Shown here one piece after another: positions 10,258 to 22,091 of a stretch of 39,067 nucleotides of DNA. The position numbers and the translations under genes are program-made. The notes beneath the pieces were generated by a model that made no database searches, was not told the origin of the DNA, and saw only the letters and a program-made list of their open reading frames with translations. The first letter of the stretch is position 1. Each line of letters opens with the position of its first letter. This DNA comes from Chromera velia (lineage: Eukaryota; Sar; Chromeraceae): the NCBI GenBank assembly GCA_018398765.1, contig JAHBMJ010000430.1:4196-43262 (forward strand), read 5' to 3'.

Positions 10258-12840
10258 ATGAAGTTCCTTCTTGCAGTGGGAGTTGTGCTTTGCAGCTTTG
10301 CGACTGCACCGGCCACGCTTGAGGTGGATCACAGAGGTTGCCCGGACGAAAGTTGGGTTACCTCATCTACTGGCCGCTGCTTCAAGAGATTTGATTTCTA
10401 TGATGTCACTCACGGAGATAAGGATGACGAGGAGTGGAAGAAGGGTGACGCCTACTGCTGGCAGCAGGTCCGTGATGCTCTGTCTAGCTGTTTTCAAGAC
10501 CTCGGAAGGATCCATGACTCTAAAAAAACACATAGTTTAGCATCACGTGAACAACAGTTGTGTGTTTGTGTTGCTTGCAGCAAACCCGTCTTGCAACGAT
10601 CTACAACAACGAGGAGAACGAGATCGTCCAGCAGCTGTCTGGAAACGATAAGTGCTGGATTGGACTTCGCAAGTACAGAATCAACTCCGAAAGAGGCTGG
10701 TCAGTGGTCTTATCATCTTCAACTTCGCTTCTTGATTCAGAGCCGATTACTAATGTCTCCATGCGCTTCTATATTTGCAGGTGGTGGATTGATGGTGACT
10801 GGGCTCTTGGCACCAAAGCCGATGATTTCACCTTCTTTGGGCCTGCTCTTAGATTCATCTGGCGCATCCTGCCTCCCTATGAGAGATGCGGTACTATGAC
10901 TCCCGAGGGGTGGGGAGAGCAGCCTTGCTACCTCTGGCGGGATGACCAGGCTTGCTTTGTCTGTGCCCAATCTCCCAGAGATCCCTCCTACAGACCTGTA
11001 CCCGAGGTCGACTGGATTCCTCTTGAGGAGGCCAACGCTGTGGATCCTCTGTATCCAGGCAACGCTGGCACCGGAGCTGGTACTGGAAGCGGGCAGATTG
11101 AGGTGGGTTGATCTGGAGTTTTAGGGCCCTCCGTTTTGTTGCAGTTCCTCACCAGGTTTTCCAGCGCCCCCCTGTCTTTCCGTACATCGCATCTCCCTCT
11201 TCTATTAGTCTGCTGTGCTGCTGTCATATCCATTCCTCTCCCTTCTCTTGTTCTTCCGCGGCCTTGAACCTCCTTCCCTTCCCTTCCATTCCCTTCTCTT
11301 CCCAGGCCCCTTTACTTTCTCTGTCTTTTATTCCTCTCCTTTCCTCTCTCTCGCCGCCCACGTTGATTTTTTCCCCCCTTATTTTTAATTTGTCTTTCGT
11401 CCCTCGGCTTTCGTCTCCCTTAGCTTCCTCTCGCTCCTCTTTCTCGTCCCCTCCTCTTCCCCAATTCTTCTGTAGTGACCTCTCTGTCATTGCGCGATCA
11501 CTACCTTTCCTCTCTGCCTTTCTCTGTCCCTCTTTTTCTTTCTGTGATCATTTGATCCTTCCTTCCTTCCTTCCTTCCTTCCCTTCCTTCCCTTCCTTCC
11601 CTTCCTTCCCTTGTTTCCGGAAGCTGCCCCCTTTATATCGTCCTCTCTCCTTCCGCTGCCATTTTTTGCTTCCACACAGACACACACACACACACACACT
11701 CACACATGAGCTCTCTTGTCATTCGCTTCCTCTCTTCCTTTTCTTTGCAAGGATGATGGTCTTCCCACTTCCACCGGAGAGAGAAAGATCCGCTCTCTTC
11801 TCTTCACCTTCATTTCTCTGCAGGCCCAGCAGGTCGAGACCACCGCAGAGCCTTCCTCAACCTCCACCATTCCTCTGATTGACGAGGAGGAACTTAACAA
11901 GGTGCCCGTCACCACTACTACCACCACCACCACCACGACCACAACTACCACTACCACCACCACCACTACCACAACTACCACCACCACTACTACCACAACC
12001 ACCACCACCACTACAACTACCACCACCACTACCACCACAACAACCACTACCACCACCACCACCACAACTACCACCACGACCACCTCCACCCTTGGTGAGG
12101 CGTGGGACTCGAACGGGGGCAAGCTTTCTGACGGCAGCGATGACATCGATCGCACAGGTGCTTGGGGGGGGAACGGGTCCGACCAGGATTGTGACATCCG
12201 TGGTACTTGCACCGGTCAGACCTCCACGGAGGGCGGGGAAATCGAAAGTGAGGGCACTGATGGTGGCAGTGAGGTCGGCACAGACCCCACCACCACCACC
12301 ACTGTCGCCTCCAAGAACGACGGCGGAGACGGAAATGGAGACGGCAGCGACGGTTCTACTGACTCTGATGGTGACTCCACCCCTGCTCCTGACACTACCA
12401 CTACCACCACTGAGGCTACTCAGGAGGAGAGCTCCGAGGATTCCTCTGATGGCGGCATCGATACCGGTGTCATCATTGCCATTGCAGTTGCAGGTGCAGT
12501 ACTCCTGTTGGTTGCCGCAGCCCTCATTTGGTTCTTCTTCCTCCGTCCCAAGAAGAAGACCCCCGCCCCCCCCGCTCAGACCGGAAACCTCCTTGCTGCC
12601 CCCTCTCCTGCACGCACTGCCTTCTCCATGGCCCACACCGCAACTTACGTCGGGTCTGCAATCACCGCCGCGCCCGGTGCCCCCGTGCAGCCCCCTGGGC
12701 AGGCGGGCATGACGGCTGGTGACTTCGAGACCTCCTCCGCCGCCCCCGCTGCTGCTGCACCCAGCACACAGCACGGCAGCGCAATGATCTTCAACAGCGG
12801 TAACGGAAGTCAGGGTAACAGACGGCAGTTCAATAGTTGA
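10258..12840 (+). CDS. Type I membrane protein with C-type-lectin-like domain and poly-Thr stalk
   Basis: Four exons (10258-10467, 10581-10699, 10781-11102, 11824-12840) join in phase to 555 residues. There is a signal peptide (MKFLLAVGVVLCSFA). A C-type-lectin-like domain spans about residues 28-200, with the cysteine pattern CPDESW, GRCFKRF, AYCWQQ, CWIGL, WWIDGDW, ERCGTM, PCYLW and ACFVC. It continues with an acidic/Pro linker, a run of 58 Thr (about 247-304), a Gly/Ser/Asp-rich mucin-like region, one membrane helix (about 433-457) followed by RPKKK, and a Pro/Ala-rich tail. It is probably an O-glycosylated surface adhesin or recognition protein. I see no clear EPN/QPD calcium motif, so carbohydrate binding is uncertain. 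Donors are GTCCGT, GTCAGT and GTGGGT. The start of exon 4 is the least certain point: an in-frame acceptor at 11752 would add 24 codons. Confidence 0.85.
11557..11706 (+). repeat. CTTC and CA microsatellites in the last CTLD intron
   Basis: A (CTTC)n/(CCTTC)n tract at about 11557-11611 and a (CA)n tract at about 11676-11706 lie in the long pyrimidine-rich third intron. Confidence 0.85.
11911..12084 (+). repeat. (ACN)58 coding trinucleotide repeat (poly-threonine)
   Basis: There are 174 bases of ACC, ACT, ACA and a few ACG codons, all Thr, in the CTLD protein. All four Thr codons are mixed, so the tract is partly scrambled at the third position, yet not one codon has changed to another amino acid. 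The opposite strand reads as poly-Val or poly-Gly in other frames and is not a gene. Confidence 0.95.
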
Positions 12841-14554
12841 ACGGGCCAGAGGAGGAGGATTTGAAGGGGTGTTGTTGTTACGTAATTAAATGTTTGAGTG
12901 GTGAATGATGAATGAGAGGGGGGAGCGCGGGAGAAAGAGGCGAATCGGCCTCTCGTCCGTCTTCTTTGCGCGTGATGTTCTCTCTCTGCGTGGCCCGGGT
13001 TGCAGAGGGTTCCAGTTTTCCCTGCCTGCATTCATTAATGCTGTACCTGGAATTTTGGGTGTGTGTTGAGTAATGTGAATGAGTGTACGTGCTGGTAAGA
13101 CTTCATGCTTGCTTGAACTGCAGCATGCTTACGTGAATGAATGAGTGGGAGTGTCTGACAATGAAATGCATGTTCGTGCGAGCAAATGCAGGCATGCAAG
13201 TTGTCTGCGTGGAAATCTGGGTGGGTTGATGCACTGCTTTTTCTCGCTCGCCAGTGAGGGGGGTGGTGGATCACACGACGCTCATCCCAGTCTCTTCAGT
13301 CAGTGTCACAGGCTCACAGCATGTTCTCCATGATAAGTATTTTCGCCTGTCGTCGTCATCGGTTTCAATTGGTGAAAGGCGAGACGATGAACCGGGCTCT
13401 TTTCATAATACCAGTCTTTTGCGACACGTTTCCTTGGGTGGGTCATCTTAACATGTGAAAAGCCAAGATACATGTTCATGATGTACTGGACGATGTATCT
13501 AGCGATGCATCTAGAACTATTTTATAACTAGTAGAGAGATACTATTCAGAAGAGGTGACGTTTTTAAAAGTTGAAACGAGTTGTGCACTTCATGGTAGTT
13601 TATAGCACAGTTTTATTGGCATAGTACATTGTATCATCGTTTTTTTTAAAGTTTCAAACTGATGCAGAAACTATTACCATATTATGAGAAACTGATATCC
13701 TTTAAGATATTAGGTTATATTTTTAAAACTAGATAATAAAATCTTTCTATTTACGGACGTACCAAAACGATGTTCATTAGAATAATATCAATTAGCTTAC
13801 TGATACGTTATACATTTTACTAAATATTAATTAAATGAGTAACTGTCACTTGTTGAACTAATTAAAAAGTTGAGTTTTTCAAAGTTTTGTCACTGTCTTA
13901 ATTAAAGTTTTACTATAATAAAAAAAATATTATAAACAGCATATAGTATTAAAAGTAGCTCAGCTAGTCTAGTAGCTAGTAAAACAGTAAATCAATATGG
14001 TGTGGTGACAATACCTATTAAGTATAACTTATCACCGACAAAGTTACATAGATACTGGCCATAACTGCAGTCTCAAACTTCTAGGGGCTCTCCATATTTT
14101 CCCAGTACCCTGCCTTATCCATAGAAAAGGCTGATCATCTTTTTTTCTATACCCAATTACGGCTGCTGGCGCTGCTCCTCCCTCAATATAACTTTACTTT
14201 GATTATTTATATTAAAAAAATATATTTCAAAGGCTCGAAGTTTTGCTGATAGCAATGGTGAATGATGATGATGGGTTTCCTTATAGGATAGAACCTAGGA
14301 TAGAACCTTCATTGATTAAAATTCAGAATCTACATGCATGTGGACAAAAATTTAAATCTTTCAAAAAAATGTTTTAAGATAGTCTGAAATTCTTCATAAA
14401 CAATTTTGATGATTTTTAGTTTTTTGATTCAGTTTTTTTTTTTAAATAATGACGTACGCCCCATAATGATATCTTTTGACTGTTTTAACATTGAATCAGT
14501 TTCGCGGCCTGAATCGCAGGCAGTTGGACACGCTTCAAGGCATTCTACAGTTCG
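12841..14554. other. Intergenic: CTLD 3' flank then an AT-rich island
   Basis: 12841-13450 is mixed sequence that may hold the CTLD 3' UTR. About 13450-14480 is strongly AT-rich, with no coding frame and no terminal repeats that I could pair. It is probably decayed mobile or otherwise unconstrained DNA. It ends sharply where MLH3 exon 8 and its flank begin. Confidence 0.45.
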
Positions 14555-17500
14555 TCATGACTCAGCTTTCTGGAATGGACGAGGGAATCTGTCTGGCCAC
14601 TGAGACAGAGTTTCTGGCAGTTTCTCACGCAGGTGCTGCAATGACCAGAAGAGAGGGGCCGATGGTTGGTTTTTGCAACACAAGACGGGCGGGCAGTGAG
14701 CAGGTCTAAAGGTGCCGACCGAAAAGAATCCGGACTCCTGCTCAGTGCCTTTGCACTGCAGCCAGTCCTTGCGAATCTCGTCTTCGGTGCCTTTCCGTTC
14801 TTCTTCCTCCCCAAGACTCGCAAGAGGGAAGATGGTCGGCCTCCCATGGGCGCAAAAAAAGGGGAACGTCGTCTGAGAAAGCCGCTCGCACAGATGAAGG
14901 CTCTCGGAGAGCACTGCAAAAAGGGGGAAAAGCTGGAATCAAGGCACTGTAGCTGTTGTGTGTCCAAGCACCAACGCCGAAAGACTGACTGAGGCGATCG
15001 CCGAATTTGATGCCATTGCGACAAGCCTTCGAGGTGATGACCTCCCGAATCGCCAAGGGCATTCCCGCAAAGGAACCAAACTCTTCCAGCTCTCTGCATG
15101 CACGCAAAGGCATCTTGAAGGATGTGCTCCTGTCCTGCCCTGCGCACGGGCGACTCCAGACAGTCAACGGACCCGAGAAGCTTCTCCAGTGTTGAAGCAG
15201 GGTCGAGTAATCGACCGAGGATGTCGGGCTGCTCGACGACTTTCAGCTCCTCACCATGTTCCCGAAATCGGAATCCCCAGCGAGACAGCTTCAGCAGAGT
15301 CGGTGAAAACCACCATGGAGGGGAGGGGTCTCGAAACATGAAACAGAAAGCATAGGAAGTGGGGAAGGACAGACGCTCACCGTTCTCGAATGACGGCGAC
15401 ACAGACGTGCTTGAGTACTGGTCAAATTCAGAGAAAGAGGCTCTGGCAAGGGGTACGAAGGAAGTCCTCCACTGAAATCCCGCTCAAGATTTTCCAGGCC
15501 AACGCGCTCCGCTGAAACGCAGGGAAGGGGACAGATCAATTGCAGCAACAAAGGGGCACACGAAGGCAGCGAGCGTCGCTGTACAGACCTGCAGCGTGCT
15601 GATCAACTGCAAGAAGCACTTCTTCACCGGTGTCCCCACGGGTGATCAGCGTCCCGAGAAATTTTTCGTCCACTTGAGCGACGAGCCTCACTCTCCCAAG
15701 GTCCTTCTTCGCAATGAGGAATTCGTCGTTCTTCTTTTTGTCGTGCAATGGAGAAGAAGCTCCTGCGGAACCGACAAAAGAAGGGAAATTCAAGGATCGT
15801 CGTTGATCCTTGAGCACCTGGGAGGCCGACAGCTGACCGGCAGTAGGAACGTCTTCCATCACAACGTCCTCTTCTTCTTCTTCTTCTTCGTCGTCGACGG
15901 GTTCTTCGCTCCCGCCCTCACACTCACTGCTCTTACATCCCTCCGAAGGACTGTGATTTTGGCTCCCAGGAGGCTCACTTGCTGACATCCTCATGTGGGC
16001 AGGTGGCGGCGGGTCTCCTTCGAGAAACGGTGTGAATCGATCCTCCCACAACGTGGGGCGATTTTTCGATTCGTCAGAGACCCTCGGGTGGATGCTCAGC
16101 TCTGTTCGGTGCGGAGAGGGTGCCGTTTCATCCTCTGTCACCTGAACGGCTTCGGTGCCTGTCGACTGAAGACGTGGAGGGGTCAACGGTTTTCCGGCTG
16201 CTGGATCGATTGCACGAAGGCCGGGCAGTCGGCAGTCGGGGATACCGGCATTTCTCTGTCCTGCCCCGGGCCTTTCACAGGCAGCCCGAGTGCTGGGAAC
16301 AGCAGAGATCAGTTCGCTGCCTGCAGTGGGAGATTTCTCTTCCACGGAACTTGCTGCTGCTTGGGAACAAGACCATCGGGCGACGTTGCGAGAGGTCTCC
16401 TCTGGACGGAAATCAAACACTCGCTGACGGGCGTGGTTCAGTTCTTCTTCTCCGATCTCTTCTTGCTCTGATTCTTGGCACTCCTCAATCGAAGAATCAC
16501 CCCCGCCATCAGGCTCTTCACCCACCATTCCGTCTTCTTCATCGAAAATGCCGCTGCTGCCAGCTGGGGAGCGTACGACAGGCTCTTGCTGTGGGAAAAA
16601 CAGATTGTGCGGGGCAGGATGATCAGCCTGTGGCGCCTCGGAGGGTTTCGCCACAAAGCTGCGCACGGCCATACGGGACAGAATCTCGCCGGTCGAGATG
16701 CGCGGGCGTTTCAAGGACGGGGGTGCAGACTCGGCAAAATCAGTCAAACCGTCAACCTCGAAGCAAGGAGTAGGGCTCCTTCTGTTCCGGGTAGAGTCTG
16801 ACGGAGGCTCATGTTCCAATGTTGGAGCCGAAGACTGATCTGTCTGGGGTTTCGGCGGTGAACGATGCAAGAAAGCAGAGCGGTTGATGCCTTCGGGAAA
16901 GTGCATCGTGGTCGAGGACACAAAATCCTCTGAATCGATTCTTCGAAGGATCTCCTCGGCATTGAATGAGAGGAGGCTGCAGAAGTCGCAAATTACAACG
17001 TTAGTCTTGCATAAACCGGGAACGGGCCTTGGATCGGTCGGGCACGACTCACGGATTGAGACCGGTCATGGCGTGAGTGATGGCCTCGTAAACCAGCTTG
17101 AGAGGCAACGTCCAGTCTCGAAAGTCCACCGTGATATCATCCTCTGTTGGAATCAGATCGTAACTGGCAGAAGGGCAAGAGATCGAGAGGAGAAAGGATG
17201 GAAATTTCTTGGACTTCCATCGGAAACTTCGTGGCTTTCCACAGGCACCCAGTTCTTGTTGCGCAGAAAGGTCTGTGTCCCCAAACCACAGAGTGGACAC
17301 GTGATTGACAAGATTCGTGAGCCGTGATTTCGGAACTCGGCGACCGTTAATGTACAGATGTTGCTGCATACGACAAAACACAGGGAGCCAATGAATCCAC
17401 AATGAGTGGACTGCGGAGCCATGCACGGGTCAGTTGTCCATGATGTCTGTGCATACTGCATTTTGGTGGAGAGAATCAGCACAGTTACAGTCGGTTACAG

Positions 17501-18438
17501 TGCTGTGCATCGACAACGCATTGGCCGCTGAAATTGGTACAGACTGACAGCTGTCAGACAATTGCCTTTCAGGTTTCAGGGCAGACTGACAGCGTTTTTC
17601 GAAGAACGGAAATGCTCCGGCTGTGTAACCCATCCTTTCGCGGAAAAGTCCCCTCGGCTTTTCTCAAATTTCAGCAACGCGTCGCTGGTCCGGCTTTTCA
17701 GTTCTATCTCAGCGAAGCGGGTTTCGATCGATGTGGATTTTCCAATTTCGAGGCGCAACTTGGAGTCGTCAATCGTCAAGACCCGAATCCCGCAATTTGG
17801 ATTCAAAAGGGAAACATTCTGAATTCGCCTCAGGGTGTCTTCAATAACGTCCTCGGCATTCCGTGCTCCTCGGACGGGGAGCCAGGAGAAGAGATCAGTC
17901 AACTGAATGAATGTTCCCATAGGGCGCTGACTGGAAGGACCGAAGCATGTACAAGTCCCGTCCGTGAAGGCTTTCATGGCTGCTTGTGTTTGGGCAGCGG
18001 CTCGCGAGTGTATCTGCACTTTTCTGGCCAACAGCGCTAGACTGCGGAGGGTTTGTCCTTGGCTTCGACTCCCGACGTCACTGGCAAAGCTGCTGGGGAC
18101 TTTCGACGTGCAGTTGTACTGCGAGGCACAGATCTGCACTATATCAGCATCGAGGAGGGAATAAAACGCTGGGACCAGTGAACAAAGTCGTTGACAGAGA
18201 GAGCTTGAATCAAAAGCAAGAAGCAGACCTCCAAGCAAGAAGCAGACATGCCCTCCCCATTATCCTCGACATGGATCGATCCAGTCTGTGGCTGTAATTT
18301 CACTTCAACAAAAGACGCGCCAGCTTGCACTGAATTCAATACCAGCTCAGAGCACGCGGTCGGAAAATTGGGGATCCGAATAGCGGCCCGAATAGCGGCC
18401 GACTCCGAAGCGGGCAAAGCCTCAATCGGTCTGGACAT
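14555..18438 (-). CDS. MLH3: MLH3, MutL-gamma mismatch repair/meiotic endonuclease subunit
   Basis: MLH3 pairs with MLH1. The complex nicks DNA in mismatch repair and in meiotic crossover resolution. Eight exons join in phase to 1058 residues: 18229-18438, 17591-18133, 17053-17363, 15589-16976, 15407-15511, 15173-15329, 14990-15093 and 14555-14913. The N-terminal GHKL ATPase shows ELVLNS (catalytic Glu and Mg-binding Asn), VEDNGEGM and NCTSK. The transducer shows GTFIQLTDLFSWLPVR and HLYINGRRV. A long acidic linker follows. The C-terminal nuclease shows QVDEKF, then DQHA-xx-E-xxxx-E intact across an intron as DQHAAAERVGLE, then SKACRNGIKFGD and FCAHGRPTIFPL. ELVLNS and CAHGRP with PL point to MLH3 rather than PMS2. 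The usual GFRGEAL motif is replaced by RSQGQTL. Introns 3-7 are 76-79 bases. The exon 5/6 borders and the exact C-terminus are the least certain. Confidence 0.88.
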
Positions 18439-19166
18439 AGTCAGAGCCCTTCGTTCAAGTGCGGAAGCTTCGTTAATTGGGGGATTCGCAACGGTTCCAA
18501 AACTAAATTCCCTCTAGTCAATGGCCTTGTTTGGGAACAAACTCATGAACCAATCTGACCGTCTACGTTGACCAGATCAACAATGTAGGAAAGCTTCGAT
18601 CTTTCGATTTCTGCAATTTAATGGGATCGAATCGTGAAATGCGTATGCATGGAATGATGTGGCGGCCTAGCTTGCATGCATGCATGGCATGCATGCAATG
18701 AATTGCGCAATGATGCATGCAGTCGGCCCGCGCGGGCGGCGGCGCGGCCGCCGGCCCGGCCCGGGGCCCGCCCGCCGCCCTGCCGCTCGCTTGAGTCCAA
18801 AGCAACTCTCTCCCCTCGGCACCCGCCTGCTGCCCCAGCGCCAGCCTCACCTAAGCCTCAAGCTCATACATACGCAGCTACACTGTAGCCTACACAAAGC
18901 TGGAGTCTTAGCCTATGGATGTCTCGTATTAGACTATATTAGACTATATTAGACTCGTAATGTCTCGAGATCTTAATTATCTATAATTATCTAATATTAT
19001 AGTGGTATAGTACAATAAGGTTAATTTAACTAGGTTTAGCTTAATTTTACTTAATTTAACCACTAAACTACACATAAAACTATATAAAACTACACATATA
19101 GTACTAAATAGTACAGTATTAGTGCTAGAAAAGTTTAAATTTTGCAATTCAAAGAGCAATGGACTA
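18439..19166. other. Intergenic region upstream of MLH3
   Basis: No gene seen. The MLH3 promoter should lie near 18440-18600. Next come a TGCATGCA-rich stretch and a block of almost pure GC (about 18675-18790). An AT-rich stretch follows, with AGACTATATT repeated in tandem at about 18930-18955. Confidence 0.4.
18660..18790. repeat. TGCATGCA cluster joined to a GC-only block
   Basis: Several overlapping GCATGCATGC words lead into about 60 bases of GGCC/CGCG words. The same pairing of GCATGC words with a GC block occurs at about 9820-9900 and 32045-32260. Confidence 0.45.
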
Positions 19167-21247
19167 CCCTAATGAATTCGGAGTTGAATTGGGCGTCAAA
19201 TTGGTAGTACTACCAATTTTTTACCGCCAGTAACTCCCAATTTTAAAAAATTGGTACCTAGTCTAGTGAAAGAAGTACGTGGAGTTTGAAGCTAAAATTT
19301 TGTGTATGGGCTAGACAGGGGCTCACTAGTCTCTAGCCGCAGTCATTAGACTCTAATTCATTACTAGGAACAAATTCTATAAACACTTAAAGTCACCTAA
19401 AAATTGGGAGTTACCAATTTTTTTTTAGGACTAACTACCAATTTTTAAGAAAATCAACACCCAATTTTTTTTTTGGGAAGACCAATTTTATAACTTCTCC
19501 TAGAAAGTAAAATATATGTGGAAAGAAAGAACGCTGTAATAGAACAGTGTTGCAGCTGTATAGAACTTCATAAATCTATAAGTTTTATATAGTTTCATAG
19601 TGTTATTCATGCTCGAAGTCCCTCCCAGCATGATACATTGGCAAAATATGCTTACATGGCTTTCTTTCTCTTGCACAACCACGCAAAAACCAGATCTTCC
19701 AGAATAAAACAATCATATAAATAACGTCCCCCTGTAGGATAAAACGTTTGCAAACCTTCTTATGATACGATTCAAAGCCGTAGCATTTCGCTGTGTTCAA
19801 CCTCCTAAACCGGTGGATCCACACCGGGAAAATGTAATGCAAGTAGAAGTGAGTCTTTGGGACCGCCCATCCATAAGACTTGCAAAAAAGGTCTTACCAA
19901 GTCCTTATCTCCGTCTTCAGCTCTGCAAGTTTCTCATCTGTGATTGAACCTGTCAACATGGAAAGGATCCATGAATGCAAGTAAAAAGAACAAGCAAGAG
20001 GGTTCTCTGCAATAAAAATGTCCGGGCACCTTTTTTCTATGAACTCAACCATGCAAAGGAAAACGTGTCTGACATTTGCAGCCGCCAATTTAATCTTTCT
20101 ATTGTTTTTCGGAATTCTTCAGACCCCTTTCCCATCTAAATGATCTCCTACTCCTGAGAGATATGCAGACAGCCTTCAAACAGAAGCAAGAAGGGGGGGT
20201 CCCCGAGTCGTCTGTCACCGTTGCGGTAGCCTCAATTCAGTCGGCAGCTGCTAGTCTCTGTAAGCCTCAAGGTGGGAGAGAGAACAAAAGGGATCAAGGG
20301 AAAGAACAAAAGAAAAAGAAGAAATTGAAAAGTGAAAGTTCTCGTCAGCGCCCCCCTCCTCCCCAGCGCTCTGCAACCATGGTTATACAAAGCCGATAGA
20401 GGGAGAGGTCAAAGGAAATGGATAATTAAGGATGGATTTGTCATCCCCACTGAGTTTTGGGAGAGATTCGCTGTAGAGAGAGAGCTGAACATCGCTCATA
20501 CAATATTTTCAGATGTTAAGTTCACCGTGAAGATTTTGGAGCTGAAAGAGCTCACACATGATCATAGAAAAAAGGCAGACATCGGAATTTTCCCAGATAA
20601 TTCCTTGGTCGTTTTTCAGTACACCTATATTGTCCCCCCCCAAAATCTATCATAAGAGAAGAAAAAGGAATATAATCTCCATTTGAGGCGTCTAGGAACC
20701 ACTAAGTAGGAGATGTTCGGGAGAGAGGGGCATGATCTAAACAAAGATCAGCAGCCACTGTCCGGCATATGGAGGGATTATGAATTCTAGTAGGCTTACA
20801 TGGTCAATTGGATCGATTTTCGCTCTGTTTTTTATACTGGTACGTGCAGCTTGTGTAGAGCTGTCCACTGTCTGTTTTGCATTGCGTTAGCGGTGCACTA
20901 TGACACATAAAACAAAAGTTTCAAGTTGAGTCCCATTTTTTTTTTTTGTACTACCAATTTTTTTTCCGGCGGTCCTAAAAAATTCTTATTTAAAAATTGG
21001 TAACTCCCAATTTTTAGGTGACTCTAAATGTTTATAAAATTTGTTCCTAGTAATGAATTAGAGTCTAATGACTACGGCTAGAGTCTAGTGAGCCCCTGTC
21101 TAGCCCGTACATAAAATTTTAGCTTCAAACTCCATGTACTTCTTTCACTAGACTAGGTACCAATTTTTTAAAATTAGGAGTTACTGGTGGTAAAAAATTG
21201 GTAGTACTACCAATTCGACGCCCAATTCAACTCCCAATTCATTAGGG
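19167..21247. mobile_element. DNA transposon with ~285-bp terminal inverted repeats
   Basis: About 19167-19450 and 20960-21247 are inverted copies differing at only a small fraction of sites. The termini are CCCTAATGAATT and its complement, flanked by TA on each side (19165-19166 and 21248-21249). This indicates a TA target duplication. Each inverted repeat carries the palindrome TTGGTAGTACTACCAA near its outer end. The 1.5-kb interior has no intact transposase. On the minus strand at about 19600-19860 the frame reads HYIFPVWIHR, then GFESYHKKVCKRF, recalling the FE-x-x-H-x-x-x-K block near the end of CACTA/TNP2-like transposases. A second minus-strand frame (19894-20088) may be the preceding part. 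On the plus strand, 20163-20655 holds a Lys/Gln-rich frame of unknown nature. The superfamily is unresolved, because TA sites and long inverted repeats are not typical of CACTA. Confidence 0.75.
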
Positions 21248-22091
21248 TATAATTGACTCTGCACATATATAACATTTTGTGTTTCATATATGTTAGTTCC
21301 TGTAAGTTCCTGTTACTTCCTGTAAAAGTATGAACATGTATGAACATGATTCTTAAATGAATCTTTGAAATTAGGCACTGTGGTAACTTGAATGCATCTG
21401 GATCACTGCAACGATAAATAGAGGATTCAAAGTGCCATTGCATATAACATGCGAACTTCCGGAAACGGGAGAACAAAGATCAAAAACTCTGCTGCACCAA
21501 AATCAAATAAAACAGGAAACGAAGCCGATTCAAAGCGCTTCGCTCGTTCACGCGTTTTTGCATCGATGACGGCCTCGGTGTGAGGCTCTTTGTCTTTTCA
21601 TCGGTGCAGTTCACAAAAGCGGGTATGAGCACAGGATGACCTCTTTTGCTTGCCACCATTGACGAGCTATAGTTGACTGCTGCTCTTTGTGCTCAATGTT
21701 ATGCAAAGGATAAATTTCAATCCAAGTTCGGGTCAAGCACTTCAGGCGTACGCTTTCGCCTCTTCGCGCTCTCTCTTCACTCTTTCGCTTGTTTCCGGGC
21801 GTGCTTGTGGATCGATGGATTCAGTGGCCAAATGCATCTTTGAAGCGGAAATCGACAGGCAAATTGATTGTCATCCAACCCTCCCACTGCATATGCGGGT
21901 CTCTCAAATCCCGAATTACAGTTCAGTCTCTTTTCTAAAAGTCCTTCCGGGTGCTTTTTTTATTTTTCCTCCCACCAAATGGACATTTTTACATTTTTTT
22001 CCCGGGTATGACTATGCGATGATCACAGCTGTTGTTTCGTTGTTCGCGAAAATTGAAATTCTACTCCACCCCTCTTTCCCTCATGTTCGAT
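21248..22091. other. Spacer between the transposon and the PH-like gene
   Basis: No gene seen. Several plus-strand frames are open but show no family features and sit opposite the 3' flank of the minus-strand gene that ends at 22092. Confidence 0.35.

Noticed and set aside
11700-12774. Long minus-strand poly-Val and poly-Gly/Cys open frames
   Set aside because: They are the complement of the (ACN)58 tract and the Gly/Ser-rich part of the CTLD gene, with no independent start, domain or splice evidence.
14545-15402. A single 285-codon minus-strand frame, and the overlapping 119- and 141-codon frames
   Set aside because: Each covers one MLH3 exon and then reads through introns. The conserved motifs line up only after splicing between frames.
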